DNA from: Akkermansiaceae bacterium
GTDB lineage: Bacteria > Verrucomicrobiota > Verrucomicrobiia > Verrucomicrobiales > Akkermansiaceae
DNA: 64,000 bases
Direction: 5' to 3'
Assembly: GCA_026421245.1 (NCBI GenBank)
Contig: JAPKDJ010000013.1
Span: forward strand, 1-64,000
The position numbers and the translations under genes were made by a program. The notes beneath the pieces are model-generated. The model searched no databases. It was not told the DNA's origin and saw only the letters and a list, made by a program, of their open reading frames with translations. Shown one piece after another: positions 47,468 through 58,354 of the stretch; position 1 is the stretch's first letter, and every line of letters starts with the position of its first letter.

Positions 47468-49111
47468 TTGAAGTCTTTTAGTTGGACCCTTGCTCTGAGG
47501 TATTTGAATCCTCTGCGCACCTTTGTCTCTATTATCACGCTGATCTCTCTCGTGGGTGTCGCCCTGGGCGTGATGGTGCTTATTGTGGTGCTTTCCGTTC
47601 ACAACGGCTTTGAGAGGAATCTCAAGGACACTTTGCTGGGATTTTCTCCTCATATTTCGGTCTATTCGAATACGGGTGACGGCAGGATCTATGACTGGGC
47701 AGAGATGGAAGAGACTTTGGCCAAGGAACCCAGGGTGGTGAGTGCGTATGCTTTGGTCGAGGGATTCGTTTTGCTCGATTCCAAGTCGTGGCAGAAGCCG
47801 GTTTATTTTCGGGCGATCAATGTCGACAATGATGATCAACTCGAAGCCTTGGGCGAATTGCTTGATCCTGATTATCCGACGAGCAAGATTGATTTTAATT
47901 TTGAAGGAGATAAGAATGCGGTGATTTCCAAACAACTTGCGGAGGGGCTGGGCCTGGAACCAGGAGAGGAAATCCGAGTCATTGCGGCGAGTAATTTGGA
48001 TGCGGTGATGGCGGTCTACAATGTCCCGGGGGAAAGAGCCTGGGACCTTTATCCAGATGTTTTTGAGTCATTTCAAAGTGAGGTGAAACGACTCATTGAA
48101 AAGATTGACGGGGCGGAGAAGGCCCGGTCGGTGGAGATCTTGAAAGCTTATCGCAGCTTGGAAGCATTGGTTCCGGTTGAGGTCCAAACACCGACAGGAG
48201 GAATGATGACCGAGGGGAAGGAGATGCGTCCGGTTGAGCGCACGAAGATTTATGAAATCATGGATCTCTTGGCCGAAGTTGATCGAGAGGAAGGAGGTTT
48301 TGATTTTTTTGCGAAAGGTCGCCAGGAAGAGGTCTTGATGAAATTGAAGGAGATGCGGGAACTCGATTTGGAAAAGGCCGATAACGAAGGGTTCCGCCAA
48401 ATTGAAGAGTTTGTCGTTCCCCAAACACTATTGATTCAAGGTGTTTATGCAGATAGCAAGCGTTCGCAGGGACCGGGTTTTTTCATTCCTCTGACAATCG
48501 GAATGGAGTTGAAGGACTTACAGGGTGGGGTGGAATCGATCGGGCTTCGGATTGAGGATCCTTATCATGCCGAGGAGACAGCGAGGGCTTTGCAAGCGAA
48601 TCTTGGCGAGGAGTGGATTGTGCAGAGTTGGATGGTCACTCATGCGAGTCAGTTCCAATTGGTGAAGACGGAGAAGTTGATGATTAGTTTTACGCTTTCG
48701 TTTATTACGATACTCTCGGCCTTTAGTATTATGGCAGTGATGTATACGGTGACCGTGCAGAAGCGGCAGGAGATCGGGGTGATGAAGGCTCTTGGTGCAA
48801 GGCCTTCCCAGATTGTGAGAGTATTTCTTTATCAAGGAATCATTGTTGGGGTGGGTGGCGCCATACTGGGACTGGGATTGGGGCTTCTGGCGATTGAATA
48901 TCGCGAAGTGATCATGAAGTTAATCCGCAGCTTCGGGGTGGACCCGTTCCCGGCGGAATTCCATGGAATGAGTGAACTACCGGCTCGAGTTATGCCGGAC
49001 CAACTGCTGCTCATTTGTGCGATTGCAATTGTGCTTTGTTCGCTTGCTGCTCTGATTCCTGCGCTAGTCGCTGCTTTTAGGGATCCTGCAAAATCACTCC
49101 GTAATCTTTAA
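47468..49111 (+). CDS. FtsX-like/LolC-E-type ABC transporter permease
   Basis: ALRYLNPLRTFVSIITLISLVGVALGVMVLIVVLSVHNGFERNL; C-terminal VQKRQEIGVMKALGARPSQIVRVFLYQG. Confidence 0.9.
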   Translation: MKSFSWTLALRYLNPLRTFVSIITLISLVGVALGVMVLIVVLSVHNGFERNLKDTLLGFSPHISVYSNTGDGRIYDWAEMEETLAKEPRVVSAYALVEGFVLLDSKSWQKPVYFRAINVDNDDQLEALGELLDPDYPTSKIDFNFEGDKNAVISKQLAEGLGLEPGEEIRVIAASNLDAVMAVYNVPGERAWDLYPDVFESFQSEVKRLIEKIDGAEKARSVEILKAYRSLEALVPVEVQTPTGGMMTEGKEMRPVERTKIYEIMDLLAEVDREEGGFDFFAKGRQEEVLMKLKEMRELDLEKADNEGFRQIEEFVVPQTLLIQGVYADSKRSQGPGFFIPLTIGMELKDLQGGVESIGLRIEDPYHAEETARALQANLGEEWIVQSWMVTHASQFQLVKTEKLMISFTLSFITILSAFSIMAVMYTVTVQKRQEIGVMKALGARPSQIVRVFLYQGIIVGVGGAILGLGLGLLAIEYREVIMKLIRSFGVDPFPAEFHGMSELPARVMPDQLLLICAIAIVLCSLAALIPALVAAFRDPAKSLRNL

Positions 49112-49117
49112 TTTGTT

Positions 49118-49900
49118 ATGCTGCTTTGGATCATCCGGGACGGAGAAAAAACAGGTCCTTTCGAGGATTATGAAATTCGCGAAATGATTCGCGAAGGGAA
49201 AGTGGCTCGGGAAACCCGGGTTTGGCATGAAGGGGCCGATAAATGGATGTCGGCTTGTGACGTTGGAGTCTTGGCCGGGGAGTTTGTTAAGGAAGAGGTC
49301 GAACCTCCTCCAATTCCGATCGTGATTCCACCTTTTCAGGCCTGGCGAAGACTGGGGGCGAGGGTCTTTGATTTTCTTCTCTACCAGCTCATCTTGGTCA
49401 CTATTCTTCGAATCAGCGGGATACCCTTGAATTCCTCCCCAGCGGATGGTCCGTCCGCCTGGGATCTGATTGCGGTTCTGATCCCCGTGATCTTGATGGA
49501 AGCAGCATTGCTCAGTGCCTTTGGGTTCACGCCAGGAAAGTGGTTGATGGCCTTGCGGGTTGAAAATATTAAAGCGAATTTTTTACCAACCAGTCATGCC
49601 TTGATTCGTTCTTTGCGGGTCTGGGTGCTGGGAATGGGGATGATGCATCCAATATTGCTACTTCTTGGTCACGCCATCACCCTTTGGTTTGGCTTAAAGA
49701 AAGGGGCTCCGCTTTGGGATCTCCACAGTGGATTTCGAGTTGTAGGAAGTAAATTGAGTGGCCAGCGAATCGCTTGTTATTGGGGAGGTTTGGTCTTGGT
49801 TTTCGTCTTAATGACGGTCGTGATGTGGCCTGAGATTCAACCCATGTGGGAAGAGTCGATGCGTCAGGTTGAGGAAGATATGCGCCGTCGAGGGAAGTGA
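49118..49900 (+). CDS. GYF_2-like plus RDD family membrane protein
   Basis: LWIIRDGEKTGPFEDYEIREMIREGKVARETRVWHEGADKW then AWRRLGARVFDFLLYQLI. Confidence 0.85.
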   Translation: MLLWIIRDGEKTGPFEDYEIREMIREGKVARETRVWHEGADKWMSACDVGVLAGEFVKEEVEPPPIPIVIPPFQAWRRLGARVFDFLLYQLILVTILRISGIPLNSSPADGPSAWDLIAVLIPVILMEAALLSAFGFTPGKWLMALRVENIKANFLPTSHALIRSLRVWVLGMGMMHPILLLLGHAITLWFGLKKGAPLWDLHSGFRVVGSKLSGQRIACYWGGLVLVFVLMTVVMWPEIQPMWEESMRQVEEDMRRRGK

Positions 49901-49938
49901 TTCTTGCCCCGGGGCTGAGCATTTCGTAACACAGAGCC

Positions 49939-50502
49939 GTGCCCGGAATTGTTTACTTTGACCTCGAGACTCAGCGGAGTTTTGGCGACGTGGGAGGTTC
50001 GTCCCATAAGGATAAGATGGGAATGTCCGTGGGGGTGACTTATTCCACTGAGACGGGTCAGTATCACATTTTTGACGAAGAGAATATCGACGACCTCGTC
50101 GACCAATTGATCAAAGCTGACCTTGTGGTGGGCTACAATCATGTCCAGTTTGATTATCCAGTTTTACAAGCGTACACGATTTACGACCTAGCCAGTCAGA
50201 CGATTAATTGTGACATGATGCTCGATATTGAGGAGATTCTTGGCCATCGACTTAAACTCGATGCGGTGGCTCAAGCTTCCTTGAATGCCAGTAAGACAGC
50301 GGATGGTTTGGACGCGCTCAAGTGGTGGCAGCTCTACAAAAAAACCGGTGATATGGAGCATATGCTCAACATCGCCGAATACTGTTGTTACGACGTTAAA
50401 GTGACCAAGGAAGTTCACGAATACGGCTTGAAGCACGGGATCGTGAAATATGCTGACCGTAATGGCAACAAGCAGGAGGTTGTGGCTTCCTGGAAAAAGT
50501 AA
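49939..50502 (+). CDS. ribonuclease H-like (DEDD exonuclease-type) protein
   Basis: VYFDLETQRSFGDVGG; DLVVGYNHVQFDYPVLQ; AEYCCYDVKVTKEV. Confidence 0.8.
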   Translation: MPGIVYFDLETQRSFGDVGGSSHKDKMGMSVGVTYSTETGQYHIFDEENIDDLVDQLIKADLVVGYNHVQFDYPVLQAYTIYDLASQTINCDMMLDIEEILGHRLKLDAVAQASLNASKTADGLDALKWWQLYKKTGDMEHMLNIAEYCCYDVKVTKEVHEYGLKHGIVKYADRNGNKQEVVASWKK

Positions 50503-50515
50503 GTTGGCTTTTTGA

Positions 50516-51931
50516 TTAACCCAGCTTGGGCAGACTTGCCGCAGCGATGGCCTGGCCGTGGCGTTTGAGCTTTTCGTCTGGTGTGTTGAGGGATATTTTT
50601 TGGGCAAGTTCCGGGAACTCGTCGCGGAGAACCTCCTCTGCTTTTTCGATGATGATTTCGCCACCTTTTCCCGTCAGGACACGGCCGAGAAGAAGGAGGT
50701 TCCGGATGTCGTAAAAGCGGGCGAACTGAGGAATGGCATATCCGAGATAGCAACCGAGAGTACGATAAATGGCGGCGGCGCGGTCGTCTCCCGCTTCCAT
50801 CGCCTTCTGCACCTCAACGAGTTTTTCGGGTTTGCCAAGTGATAGGTCAATATCGAGTCCGGTCGGTTCGATGAGGCGCGAGACAGCCTGCTGGCTAAAG
50901 TAATTCACCGCACATCCAAAGTCACCGGACCACTCATCCTCTGCAGCGTTCTCCTGAAAGTCGATCGGGACGAAGGCGAGTTCTGAGATCCACGAGGTGA
51001 TGCTCGAAGCATCGTCGGCGTAACCCGCCGCGGTACTGGTGCCCATGGCGAGGCCGAGAACGCAGCCGTCGTTGAGCGACATGGCGCCAGCGAGTGCGGT
51101 GACATCGCCATCGTTAACGACACGCATGGGAACATTCCATTCTTTGGCCACTTCAAAGAAAATATTTTCGACGTGATCGGCAAAGAGCTCATCGGGAACT
51201 CCTCGGAAAAGAGAAGCCGCTCGTGCTTTGCTGTCGACATAAACTCCGGCCGCAGATCCTCCAATGGCGTCGACGGTGGGAAGGTGCTCGGCAGCGCGGC
51301 GAATACTATCAATGATCCCGTCACGGTGATAAGAGGGGTCGCTTTGGAAATAGGGATCCCATTCGACCTCGTCTGAAAAAACAACTTCGCCATCAATGAC
51401 AGCGGCGCACTTCCGGTCTGACCCTCCGAGGTCAAAACCGATGCGGTTTCCTTTTAAGCCAATCTCGGTGCTTTCTTCGCTCGGGAAGGAGGGATGAGGA
51501 AAGCCTTCAGAGGGACGGGATTCAATGACAAGGGTTTGACCAAAAAAGCGTTTGGAATAATCGGCATCAAACTCTCGCTTCCCTCCTTTACGATAGTGTT
51601 CAGCGAGGGCCGAGGAAAGAGCGGGGGAGTTTTCGAGAACAACCTTTGTTCCACCGCAGCTCCAGAGGAGAAACTTGATAACCCTTTCGATAAAACGAAA
51701 GTTCAGAGTCTGGGATGTTTCGTCGTCTGAACTGAGAATGGTTTCCCGATGAAGATATCCTGTTCCGTTGGGACGAATGACTGCAATACGGATCTCGCGG
51801 TCTCCCTCTGAGTTACACTTTTCGTGAAAAGATTGGGTCCAAATCGAGGCCGGAAGAAATCCGGGATCTAGTTCTGGCGGGTGTTTAAGCGAAGGTATAG
51901 CGAGGTCAGGCATTTTAGAATGAGAAGGCAA
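50516..51931 (-). CDS. ROK-like sugar kinase family protein with extended N-terminus
   Basis: NRIGFDLGGSDRKCAAVIDGEVVFSDEVEWDPYFQSDPSYHRDGI; VLGLAMGTSTAAGYAD. Confidence 0.75.
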   Translation of the reverse strand: MPSHSKMPDLAIPSLKHPPELDPGFLPASIWTQSFHEKCNSEGDREIRIAVIRPNGTGYLHRETILSSDDETSQTLNFRFIERVIKFLLWSCGGTKVVLENSPALSSALAEHYRKGGKREFDADYSKRFFGQTLVIESRPSEGFPHPSFPSEESTEIGLKGNRIGFDLGGSDRKCAAVIDGEVVFSDEVEWDPYFQSDPSYHRDGIIDSIRRAAEHLPTVDAIGGSAAGVYVDSKARAASLFRGVPDELFADHVENIFFEVAKEWNVPMRVVNDGDVTALAGAMSLNDGCVLGLAMGTSTAAGYADDASSITSWISELAFVPIDFQENAAEDEWSGDFGCAVNYFSQQAVSRLIEPTGLDIDLSLGKPEKLVEVQKAMEAGDDRAAAIYRTLGCYLGYAIPQFARFYDIRNLLLLGRVLTGKGGEIIIEKAEEVLRDEFPELAQKISLNTPDEKLKRHGQAIAAASLPKLG

Positions 51932-52458
51932 CGGGGGGGAGTTTCAATCTCTTGGGCCAAGAGGCAATCCAGTTTTTGAAAAAAATCGTTTTTCTGAGTT
52001 TTTAAGCGAAATCGATTGAGTTCTGTGGAGATTGATCGCGTTGGAGGAGCGTTGCGACTTTCGAGTAGGTCTTTTCTCGGCTGTGTGCAGCTCCCAATGC
52101 AGAGAGCAAGTGATCGAATCGCCAAGATGTATGACAGGAACGACTTGAGTGTTTTTAGTAAATGAAAGTCACTTTTCACCCTTCACCCACGAAAACAACG
52201 TTTCTCTATGCGATATGATGCCCTCACACTCCTGGTTTTTCCGCAAGCTTCCTCCCCCCCTTGTGAGAGACCTTCCTACTCATCGCTTAAAGTCAGATAA
52301 GAATTTCAGAGGCTGACTCTGGGTGCTGGAAAGAAGGCGACAGTTCGTATTGTTGCGAAGAACTAGCGAGGAGATTCTCTCGGCCTTGACGAGTTTGCCT
52401 TCCGTGCGATTCCCCGCAAAAACTAGCTTTTACAGAGCAGGGAGATAAGTTCGGGGAG

Positions 52459-53235
52459 ATGAGCCGTCTTACTCCAATCCTCCTGCTTTTTCTTTCATCC
52501 CTGCTTCCATTGGGAGCGGGCGAGCCTCTCCGCCTTGTTGCCTACAACATCAAGCATGGTCAGGGCATGGATGGGAAGATTGACCTGGAACGCATTGCCA
52601 AGGTCATTGCCCGGGAGAAGCCGGATATTGTGGCACTTCAGGAGGTTGATCAGAACTGCAAACGCAGCGGGTCGGTAGACCAGGCTGCCGTGCTCGGAAA
52701 ACTTCTGAAAATGGAGCACCGCTTTGGCAAGTTCATGGATTTTCAGGGAGGTGAGTATGGCATGGCCGTGCTTTCGCGGTTTCCGATTGAGGCGACCAAT
52801 GTCCACAAACTTCCACTCGGGGCCGAGCCGAGATGTGCTCTTGAGATTGTCGTGAAGTCACCGAATTGGCCGGGTAAGTTGTCCTTTGTGGGGATTCACA
52901 ACGACTGGACCAAAGAAGAGATTAGAGTGAAGCAGGTCTCAGCCTTGATGAAACTTTTGGAGAAAGAGAAATATCCTATGATTCTGGCAGGGGATTTTAA
53001 TGCTCAACCTAAAAGCGAATCTCTGAATTTGATCGAGAAGGAGGGATGGGAAATGCTGCGAAAGAAAAGGACCAACACCTGGTCATCAGTCGATCCAAAG
53101 GTCGAGATCGACTTTTTCTTCGCCAAGAAGTTTTCCCCTTACTCTTATGAAGACAAGGTCATTGATGAGCGAGTGGCGTCTGACCACCGTCCGATCGCGG
53201 TGGTGATTTTTCCTAAGGAAGAAAAGAAGGACTAA
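52459..53235 (+). CDS. secreted endonuclease/exonuclease/phosphatase family protein
   Basis: LRLVAYNIKHGQGMDGKIDLERIAKVIAREKPDIVALQEVDQN; LAGDFNAQP; ASDHRPIAVV. Confidence 0.94.
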   Translation: MSRLTPILLLFLSSLLPLGAGEPLRLVAYNIKHGQGMDGKIDLERIAKVIAREKPDIVALQEVDQNCKRSGSVDQAAVLGKLLKMEHRFGKFMDFQGGEYGMAVLSRFPIEATNVHKLPLGAEPRCALEIVVKSPNWPGKLSFVGIHNDWTKEEIRVKQVSALMKLLEKEKYPMILAGDFNAQPKSESLNLIEKEGWEMLRKKRTNTWSSVDPKVEIDFFFAKKFSPYSYEDKVIDERVASDHRPIAVVIFPKEEKKD

Positions 53236-54686
53236 GCGAGAATCGGTTTTACCACTTCGCCGTGCACATCAGTGAGGCGAAAGTGACGGCCCTGAAACTT
53301 GTAAGTTAGGGCGGTGTGATCGATTCCCAGAAGGTGCAGGATGGTGGCTTGAAGATCATGCACGTGGACTGCGTTCTCGTCGTATTTGTGTTTGTGCGGT
53401 GAGATCGGCGTGCCGGAGGCATCGACGATGTTGTAACCATAGTCGTCGGTCTTTCCGAAGGACATGCCGGGTTTGATTCCGCCACCAGCCATCCAGAGTG
53501 AGAAGCAGCGTGGATGGTGGTCGCGGCCGAATCCGCTGACCGAGATTTTCCCTTGTGAGTAGTTGGTGCGACCAAATTCTCCACCCCAGACGACGAGGGT
53601 GTCTTCGAGCATCCCGCGTTGTTTTAGGTCTTTCACGAGAGCCGCCGAGGCTTGATCGGTCTCTTGACATTGCTTTGTGATGCCACCCTTAAGACTACCG
53701 TGCTGATCCCAGCCCTGGTGATAAAGCTGAATGAATTTCACGCCTCGTTCGGCGAGTCGCCGAGCCATGAGGCAGTTGGCGGCAAAGGTTCCCGGCTTGC
53801 GGGCCTCTTTTCCATAGAGGTCGTAGGTGGACTTGGGCTCTTCTTTCAGGTCGGCGACCTCGGGCACGCTCGATTGCATGTTGAAAGCCATTTCGTATTG
53901 CTTGATCCGATCCTGGATGGCGGCATCGGGACTGAGGCTATGTTGATGTGAGTGAAGCTCGGCAAGACGGTCGAGCAACATGCGGCGGGATTTTTCAGAG
54001 ACCCCGTCGGGATTGGCGAGGTAGAGAACAGGATCTTTTCCGGAGCGGAATCGGACGCCTTGATATTCCGATGGGAGAAAGCCAGATCCCCAGAGTCGGG
54101 AGAGGAGGGGCTGGCCGCCTTTGTTCTTGGTGACGAGAACCACGAAAGAAGGGAGGTTGTTGTTGGACGTTCCGAGCCCGTATTGCAGCCAGGCTCCCAT
54201 CGAGGGCCGGCCGGCGAGTTGCGAGCCGGTTTGAAGATAGGTGACGCCGGGGCCGTGGTTGATGGCCTCGGTATACATGTTCTTCACGATGCAAAGATCG
54301 TCGGCGATCTTCGCGGTGTGTGGCAGAATCTCGGAAAACCACTGACCGGATTTTCCATATTGCGCGAACTTGAATGGGGAACCGGCAAGGGGAATCGATG
54401 ACTGGTTGCCGGACATCGTCGAGAGCCGTTGATCGCCGCGGACCTCGGCGGGAAGTTGCTCGCCATGCATTTTGTTCAGGAGAGGCTTTGGGTCGTGAAG
54501 ATCAAGTTGGGACGGGCCCCCGGATTGAAAAAGGAAGATGACTCTCTTGGCCTTCGCAGGAAGGGTGGGAGATCCCAGCATCGGAGCGTTTTCGGCTTGC
54601 AGCAGGTCGGCAAGTGCGAGCGATCCAAAACCGAGGGCAGAGTTGCGGAGGATGTCGCGTCGGGTGGGCATGGTGGCGGAATTCAT
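53232..54686 (-). CDS. DUF1501 domain-containing protein with Tat leader
   Basis: TRRDILRNSALGFGSLALADLL; FLFQSGGPSQLDLHDPKP; VVWGGEFGRTNYSQG; GRDHHPRCFSLWMAGGGIKPG. Confidence 0.95.
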   Translation of the reverse strand: MNSATMPTRRDILRNSALGFGSLALADLLQAENAPMLGSPTLPAKAKRVIFLFQSGGPSQLDLHDPKPLLNKMHGEQLPAEVRGDQRLSTMSGNQSSIPLAGSPFKFAQYGKSGQWFSEILPHTAKIADDLCIVKNMYTEAINHGPGVTYLQTGSQLAGRPSMGAWLQYGLGTSNNNLPSFVVLVTKNKGGQPLLSRLWGSGFLPSEYQGVRFRSGKDPVLYLANPDGVSEKSRRMLLDRLAELHSHQHSLSPDAAIQDRIKQYEMAFNMQSSVPEVADLKEEPKSTYDLYGKEARKPGTFAANCLMARRLAERGVKFIQLYHQGWDQHGSLKGGITKQCQETDQASAALVKDLKQRGMLEDTLVVWGGEFGRTNYSQGKISVSGFGRDHHPRCFSLWMAGGGIKPGMSFGKTDDYGYNIVDASGTPISPHKHKYDENAVHVHDLQATILHLLGIDHTALTYKFQGRHFRLTDVHGEVVKPILA

Positions 54687-54692
54687 GGCGTC

Positions 54693-57659
54693 TTACTGCT
54701 TGGTGTTGACCTCGTGGAGATTGAGGATGGCTTGTGCGAGAGTGGAAAGGGCGGCGAGTTCGGGAGTGAATTCTTTTGGTTTGGTGTGCCCCTGATTGAG
54801 GAAGGATTTGGCCTCCTCGGGATGAGCTTTGAAGTGTTCTAATTGCTCCTCGTAGATCTGAGAGAGGATCGTCATTTCGCTCTCATCGGGATTTCGGGAC
54901 GCAAAGCGAAGGGACATGTTCTTGATGGTTTCCTGCAGATTCCCTGGATGTTTTTGTGAGGCGGTCTCAGCGAGATGCCGGGCGGCTTCGATGAATTGCA
55001 CACCATTGAGAAGGACCAGAGCTTGAAGAGGGGTGGAAGTGGTTTCACGCTTGGCAGAGCAAACGTCTCGCTTCACCGCGTCAAAGGCCATCATGGCAGG
55101 AGATGGGCCAGTCCGTTTCCAATAAGTATAGAGGGATCGTCGGTAGAGCCCTTCGCCCAAGGTTGGCTTAGACGGCTTGAAGGACTCGGCCAAATCATAG
55201 GGATGAACAGAGGCTCCGCCGACTTTACGAACGAGCAAACCGGATGCCGCAAGAATTTGATCGCGGATCAGTTCGGCGGGGAGTCGGTATCTTGGACCGC
55301 GGGCAAGAAGTCTGTTCTCGGGGTCCTTCTCCAGTTCGATAGAATTGGCGAAGGAATCCTGCTGGTAGACTTTGGACGAAACGATTTCTTTGACGAGGGC
55401 CTTGGTGTCCCAGCCTGAGGCAATGAAGCGTGCTGAGAGCTCGTCAAGGAGTTCGCGATGCTCGGGGCGTTCCCCCTGGATGCCAAAATCTTCCGAGGTT
55501 CCGGTGAGGCCTCTTCCCAGAATGGATTGCCAGATGCGGTTGATGATCACCCGGGTGGTGAGAGGGTGATTCGGATGAGTGAGCCACTTGGCAAGGTCGA
55601 GGCGGTTGTTCCCTTTCATCCCAAAGTTGGGGAGAAATTCGGGGAAGGAGGCATCGACAGGTTTCCCCCGATTTTCATAGGCACCTCGATTGAGGATGTA
55701 GGCCTGTTTTGGTTTTTTCATCTCCTCCATGACCATGATTTCGGGAATGGATTCCTGAAGGCGGTTGTAAGCGGCACGTTGGACCTTGAGTTCGTTCAAC
55801 GCTGTCTGGTAGGAGGCATCCCTGACGGATTGCGTTTCTGCATCGAGAGGGGCTTCGGGAGCAGGGGTCGGGAGTTTGCTGATTTCGGTTGCGCTTAGCT
55901 CTCGGTCAAAAACGCGAAATTCATCAACCAATCCCTGCGTGAAACCACGGTCACGCATTCTCTCACCAAGGTGGATGTGGGGATTACCGCCGCCTTTAAT
56001 CGCGCGAGACAGGTTATCCCGGACGACTTCGGTCACGGTGGATTTTCCATCGATGGAAATCTGAAGTCCCGCAGCGGAGGATGAGCCGTCGTTGCTGACC
56101 GTGACGTGAATCCACTGGCCGGGTTTGACCGGCTCGGTGGTTTTGATGGAGATGGCATTACCTGGCCAAAAGTGAATGAGTGACCAGTGGAGGTGATTGT
56201 TGACGAGAAGCAGTTCATAGCCTCTCGAGGCGGCATCGTGCCATGCTCTGGATCGAGAAAAGACCACCGCGCGATCTTTTACGTCAGGAGTCTGCATCCA
56301 GAGAGAAACCGTAAACGGTTGTTCCCGGAAAAAGTCTCCGACCTTTGTTGTGACGGCATCGTCTCCTGTCAGCTTGATTGCTGATCCGATTTTGCCGGGA
56401 ACGGGTTTGTTGGCACCCTTGGCCTTTCCATCGTCGAAGGAGAGATGAAGGAGCTGATTGGAGAGAGGGTAAATTTTTGAGGCAGGATCAATGATCTCTT
56501 TGGGGAGACTGCCGGCGGTGTCTTCCACCTTCTTCTTAGCGGCTTGAATGGCGGCGATCTTCTCCTCCAACTTCTTTCGTTGGTCGTCGCTTGGCAGAGA
56601 GAGGGCGGGAGTCGGAGTCGCTTCAGCATTGAAGTAGGAATAGAGTCCCGATTCATCGATGTCGTCGAAGAAAGCGAAGAGTGAGTAATAGTCCTTGGTG
56701 GTCGTGGGATCGTATTTGTGATCGTGACAGCGCGAGCACTCCATGGTGAGCCCCAGGAAGGTCGTGCCAAAGGTATGGACGCGATCAGCGACGTATTCGA
56801 CCCGGAATTCCTCTGCTACCGATCCACCCTCGACCTTCTGTTGGTGGAGACGGGAGTAAGCCGTAGCGATGCGTGTTTCTTCAGTAGCGTCTGGCAAAAG
56901 ATCTCCTGCGATCTGTTCGTGAATGAAGCGGTCGAAGGGCTTGTTTGAGTTGAAGGAGTTGATGACGTAGTCGCGGTAAGGCCAGACTCGGCGATTTCGG
57001 TCTTGCTGGAATCCGTAGCTGTCGGCGTAGCGGGCGACATCAAGCCAAGGTGTCGCCATGTGTTCACCGTAGGCTGGAGAAGCGAGAAGTTCGTCAACGA
57101 ATGGCTCGAGGTTTTGCGGGTCAAAGTTTTTGACTTGCTCGAGAGTCGGAGGGAGACCGATCAAATCGAAGGTCAGGCGCCGGAGCAAGTGATGCGGTTT
57201 GGCCTGGGACTTTAGCTTGAGATCTTTCTTGGCAAGATTGGCTGAGACGATGTCGTCGATGGATTTTCCTGTTGGGGTGGGCAGGAGAGTAAAGGCCCAG
57301 TGTTCGGTGTATTCGGCGCCTTCCTTAATCCAGCGCTCGAGAAGCGCTTTTTGCTCTTGGGTGAGCTTTCTTTTCGAATCAGGGGGCGGCATGAGGTCGT
57401 CAGCATCCTTTGCGTGAATGCGTGCTATCATTTCCGATTTCTCAGGCTTGCCGGGAACAATGGCATCGGCATCGAGGGCAACTTCCCGAAGGTCGAGGCG
57501 CAGATCACCCTCACGATGGGCTGGGTCGCTCCCGTGGCAGTAGTAACAGTTTTCTGAGAGGATGGGTTGGATGTCCCGATCAAATGAGATCTCTTCTTCT
57601 CCCGAAGAATTGAGGGTGAGAAGGGCAAGGAGGGCTATGGGAAGAGAGGGGGCTGACAT
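54693..57659 (-). CDS. DUF1549/DUF1553 cytochrome-like protein with LamG-like insert
   Basis: [60 protein letters not shown]; LamG-like [26 protein letters not shown]. Confidence 0.94.
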   Translation of the reverse strand: MSAPSLPIALLALLTLNSSGEEEISFDRDIQPILSENCYYCHGSDPAHREGDLRLDLREVALDADAIVPGKPEKSEMIARIHAKDADDLMPPPDSKRKLTQEQKALLERWIKEGAEYTEHWAFTLLPTPTGKSIDDIVSANLAKKDLKLKSQAKPHHLLRRLTFDLIGLPPTLEQVKNFDPQNLEPFVDELLASPAYGEHMATPWLDVARYADSYGFQQDRNRRVWPYRDYVINSFNSNKPFDRFIHEQIAGDLLPDATEETRIATAYSRLHQQKVEGGSVAEEFRVEYVADRVHTFGTTFLGLTMECSRCHDHKYDPTTTKDYYSLFAFFDDIDESGLYSYFNAEATPTPALSLPSDDQRKKLEEKIAAIQAAKKKVEDTAGSLPKEIIDPASKIYPLSNQLLHLSFDDGKAKGANKPVPGKIGSAIKLTGDDAVTTKVGDFFREQPFTVSLWMQTPDVKDRAVVFSRSRAWHDAASRGYELLLVNNHLHWSLIHFWPGNAISIKTTEPVKPGQWIHVTVSNDGSSSAAGLQISIDGKSTVTEVVRDNLSRAIKGGGNPHIHLGERMRDRGFTQGLVDEFRVFDRELSATEISKLPTPAPEAPLDAETQSVRDASYQTALNELKVQRAAYNRLQESIPEIMVMEEMKKPKQAYILNRGAYENRGKPVDASFPEFLPNFGMKGNNRLDLAKWLTHPNHPLTTRVIINRIWQSILGRGLTGTSEDFGIQGERPEHRELLDELSARFIASGWDTKALVKEIVSSKVYQQDSFANSIELEKDPENRLLARGPRYRLPAELIRDQILAASGLLVRKVGGASVHPYDLAESFKPSKPTLGEGLYRRSLYTYWKRTGPSPAMMAFDAVKRDVCSAKRETTSTPLQALVLLNGVQFIEAARHLAETASQKHPGNLQETIKNMSLRFASRNPDESEMTILSQIYEEQLEHFKAHPEEAKSFLNQGHTKPKEFTPELAALSTLAQAILNLHEVNTKQ

Positions 57660-57758
57660 GGTCGTTGTTGGCTTGAGATTCGTCTCGGGAAAATTTGTAT
57701 GACAAGGTGAGTCTGATTCTTTTCACCCTTGATTCAAACGCCGTTTTTCAAAAAAATC

Positions 57759-58259
57759 TTAACTTTCCTGGTTTAATTCATTCGATCCGTAAACGGTCTC
57801 GCCAACCCGGTCCCTTTCTCTCGACTCCGTAACCCGGGTGGCGAGACGGTCTTCGAAGCTCTCAATGATTTCAACGTTGGCCAATCGTTCCTCAAGTTCG
57901 GCGAGTTTACTCTGGAGAAGCTCGCTTTCCTTTTTGTGCTCACGATTCTCCGAGCACGCTTTGGCTTGTTTCCGCCATCCTCCAAAGATCCAAATTAAAC
58001 CGGTCGTGAGCAATCCGAGCCCAATCGTAGTGAGAACGATGCTCGTTGGGGCAGACGAGAACGCCAAAATTCCAGTCAGCAAGACCGTGGTGGCGCAGAT
58101 CATTCCGGTTGCGACGAGCTTGACGAGGGTTGTGGCAATGGGGCCTTCGAGGAGTCTGAATATACGATCGACGAACTTTTGTTTCACTTCTTTGCCCTTC
58201 TCGCGGTCGTCGCTTTTTTCCTTCCGGCCCTTCTTCCTTTTCCAATCGTCATTTTCCAT
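57759..58259 (-). CDS. hypothetical protein with two TM helices and C-terminal coiled coil
   Basis: LEGPIATTLVKLVATGMICATTVLLTGILAFSSAPTSIVLTTIGLGLLTTGLIWIF. Confidence 0.6.
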   Translation of the reverse strand: MENDDWKRKKGRKEKSDDREKGKEVKQKFVDRIFRLLEGPIATTLVKLVATGMICATTVLLTGILAFSSAPTSIVLTTIGLGLLTTGLIWIFGGWRKQAKACSENREHKKESELLQSKLAELEERLANVEIIESFEDRLATRVTESRERDRVGETVYGSNELNQES

Positions 58260-58354
58260 CTCACGATAGCATTGCAGAATCGAGAGCATGCGCAATCTGC
58301 GAGGGGCTCAAATTCTCACTTTATCCTCGAAAGTAGGGGGCTTTTCGGGGCGTA

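Noticed and set aside
51940-52450. About 500 bp gap as a candidate ncRNA or riboswitch
   Set aside because: No conserved motif, strong hairpin with T-tract or coding remnant that I could support by eye.
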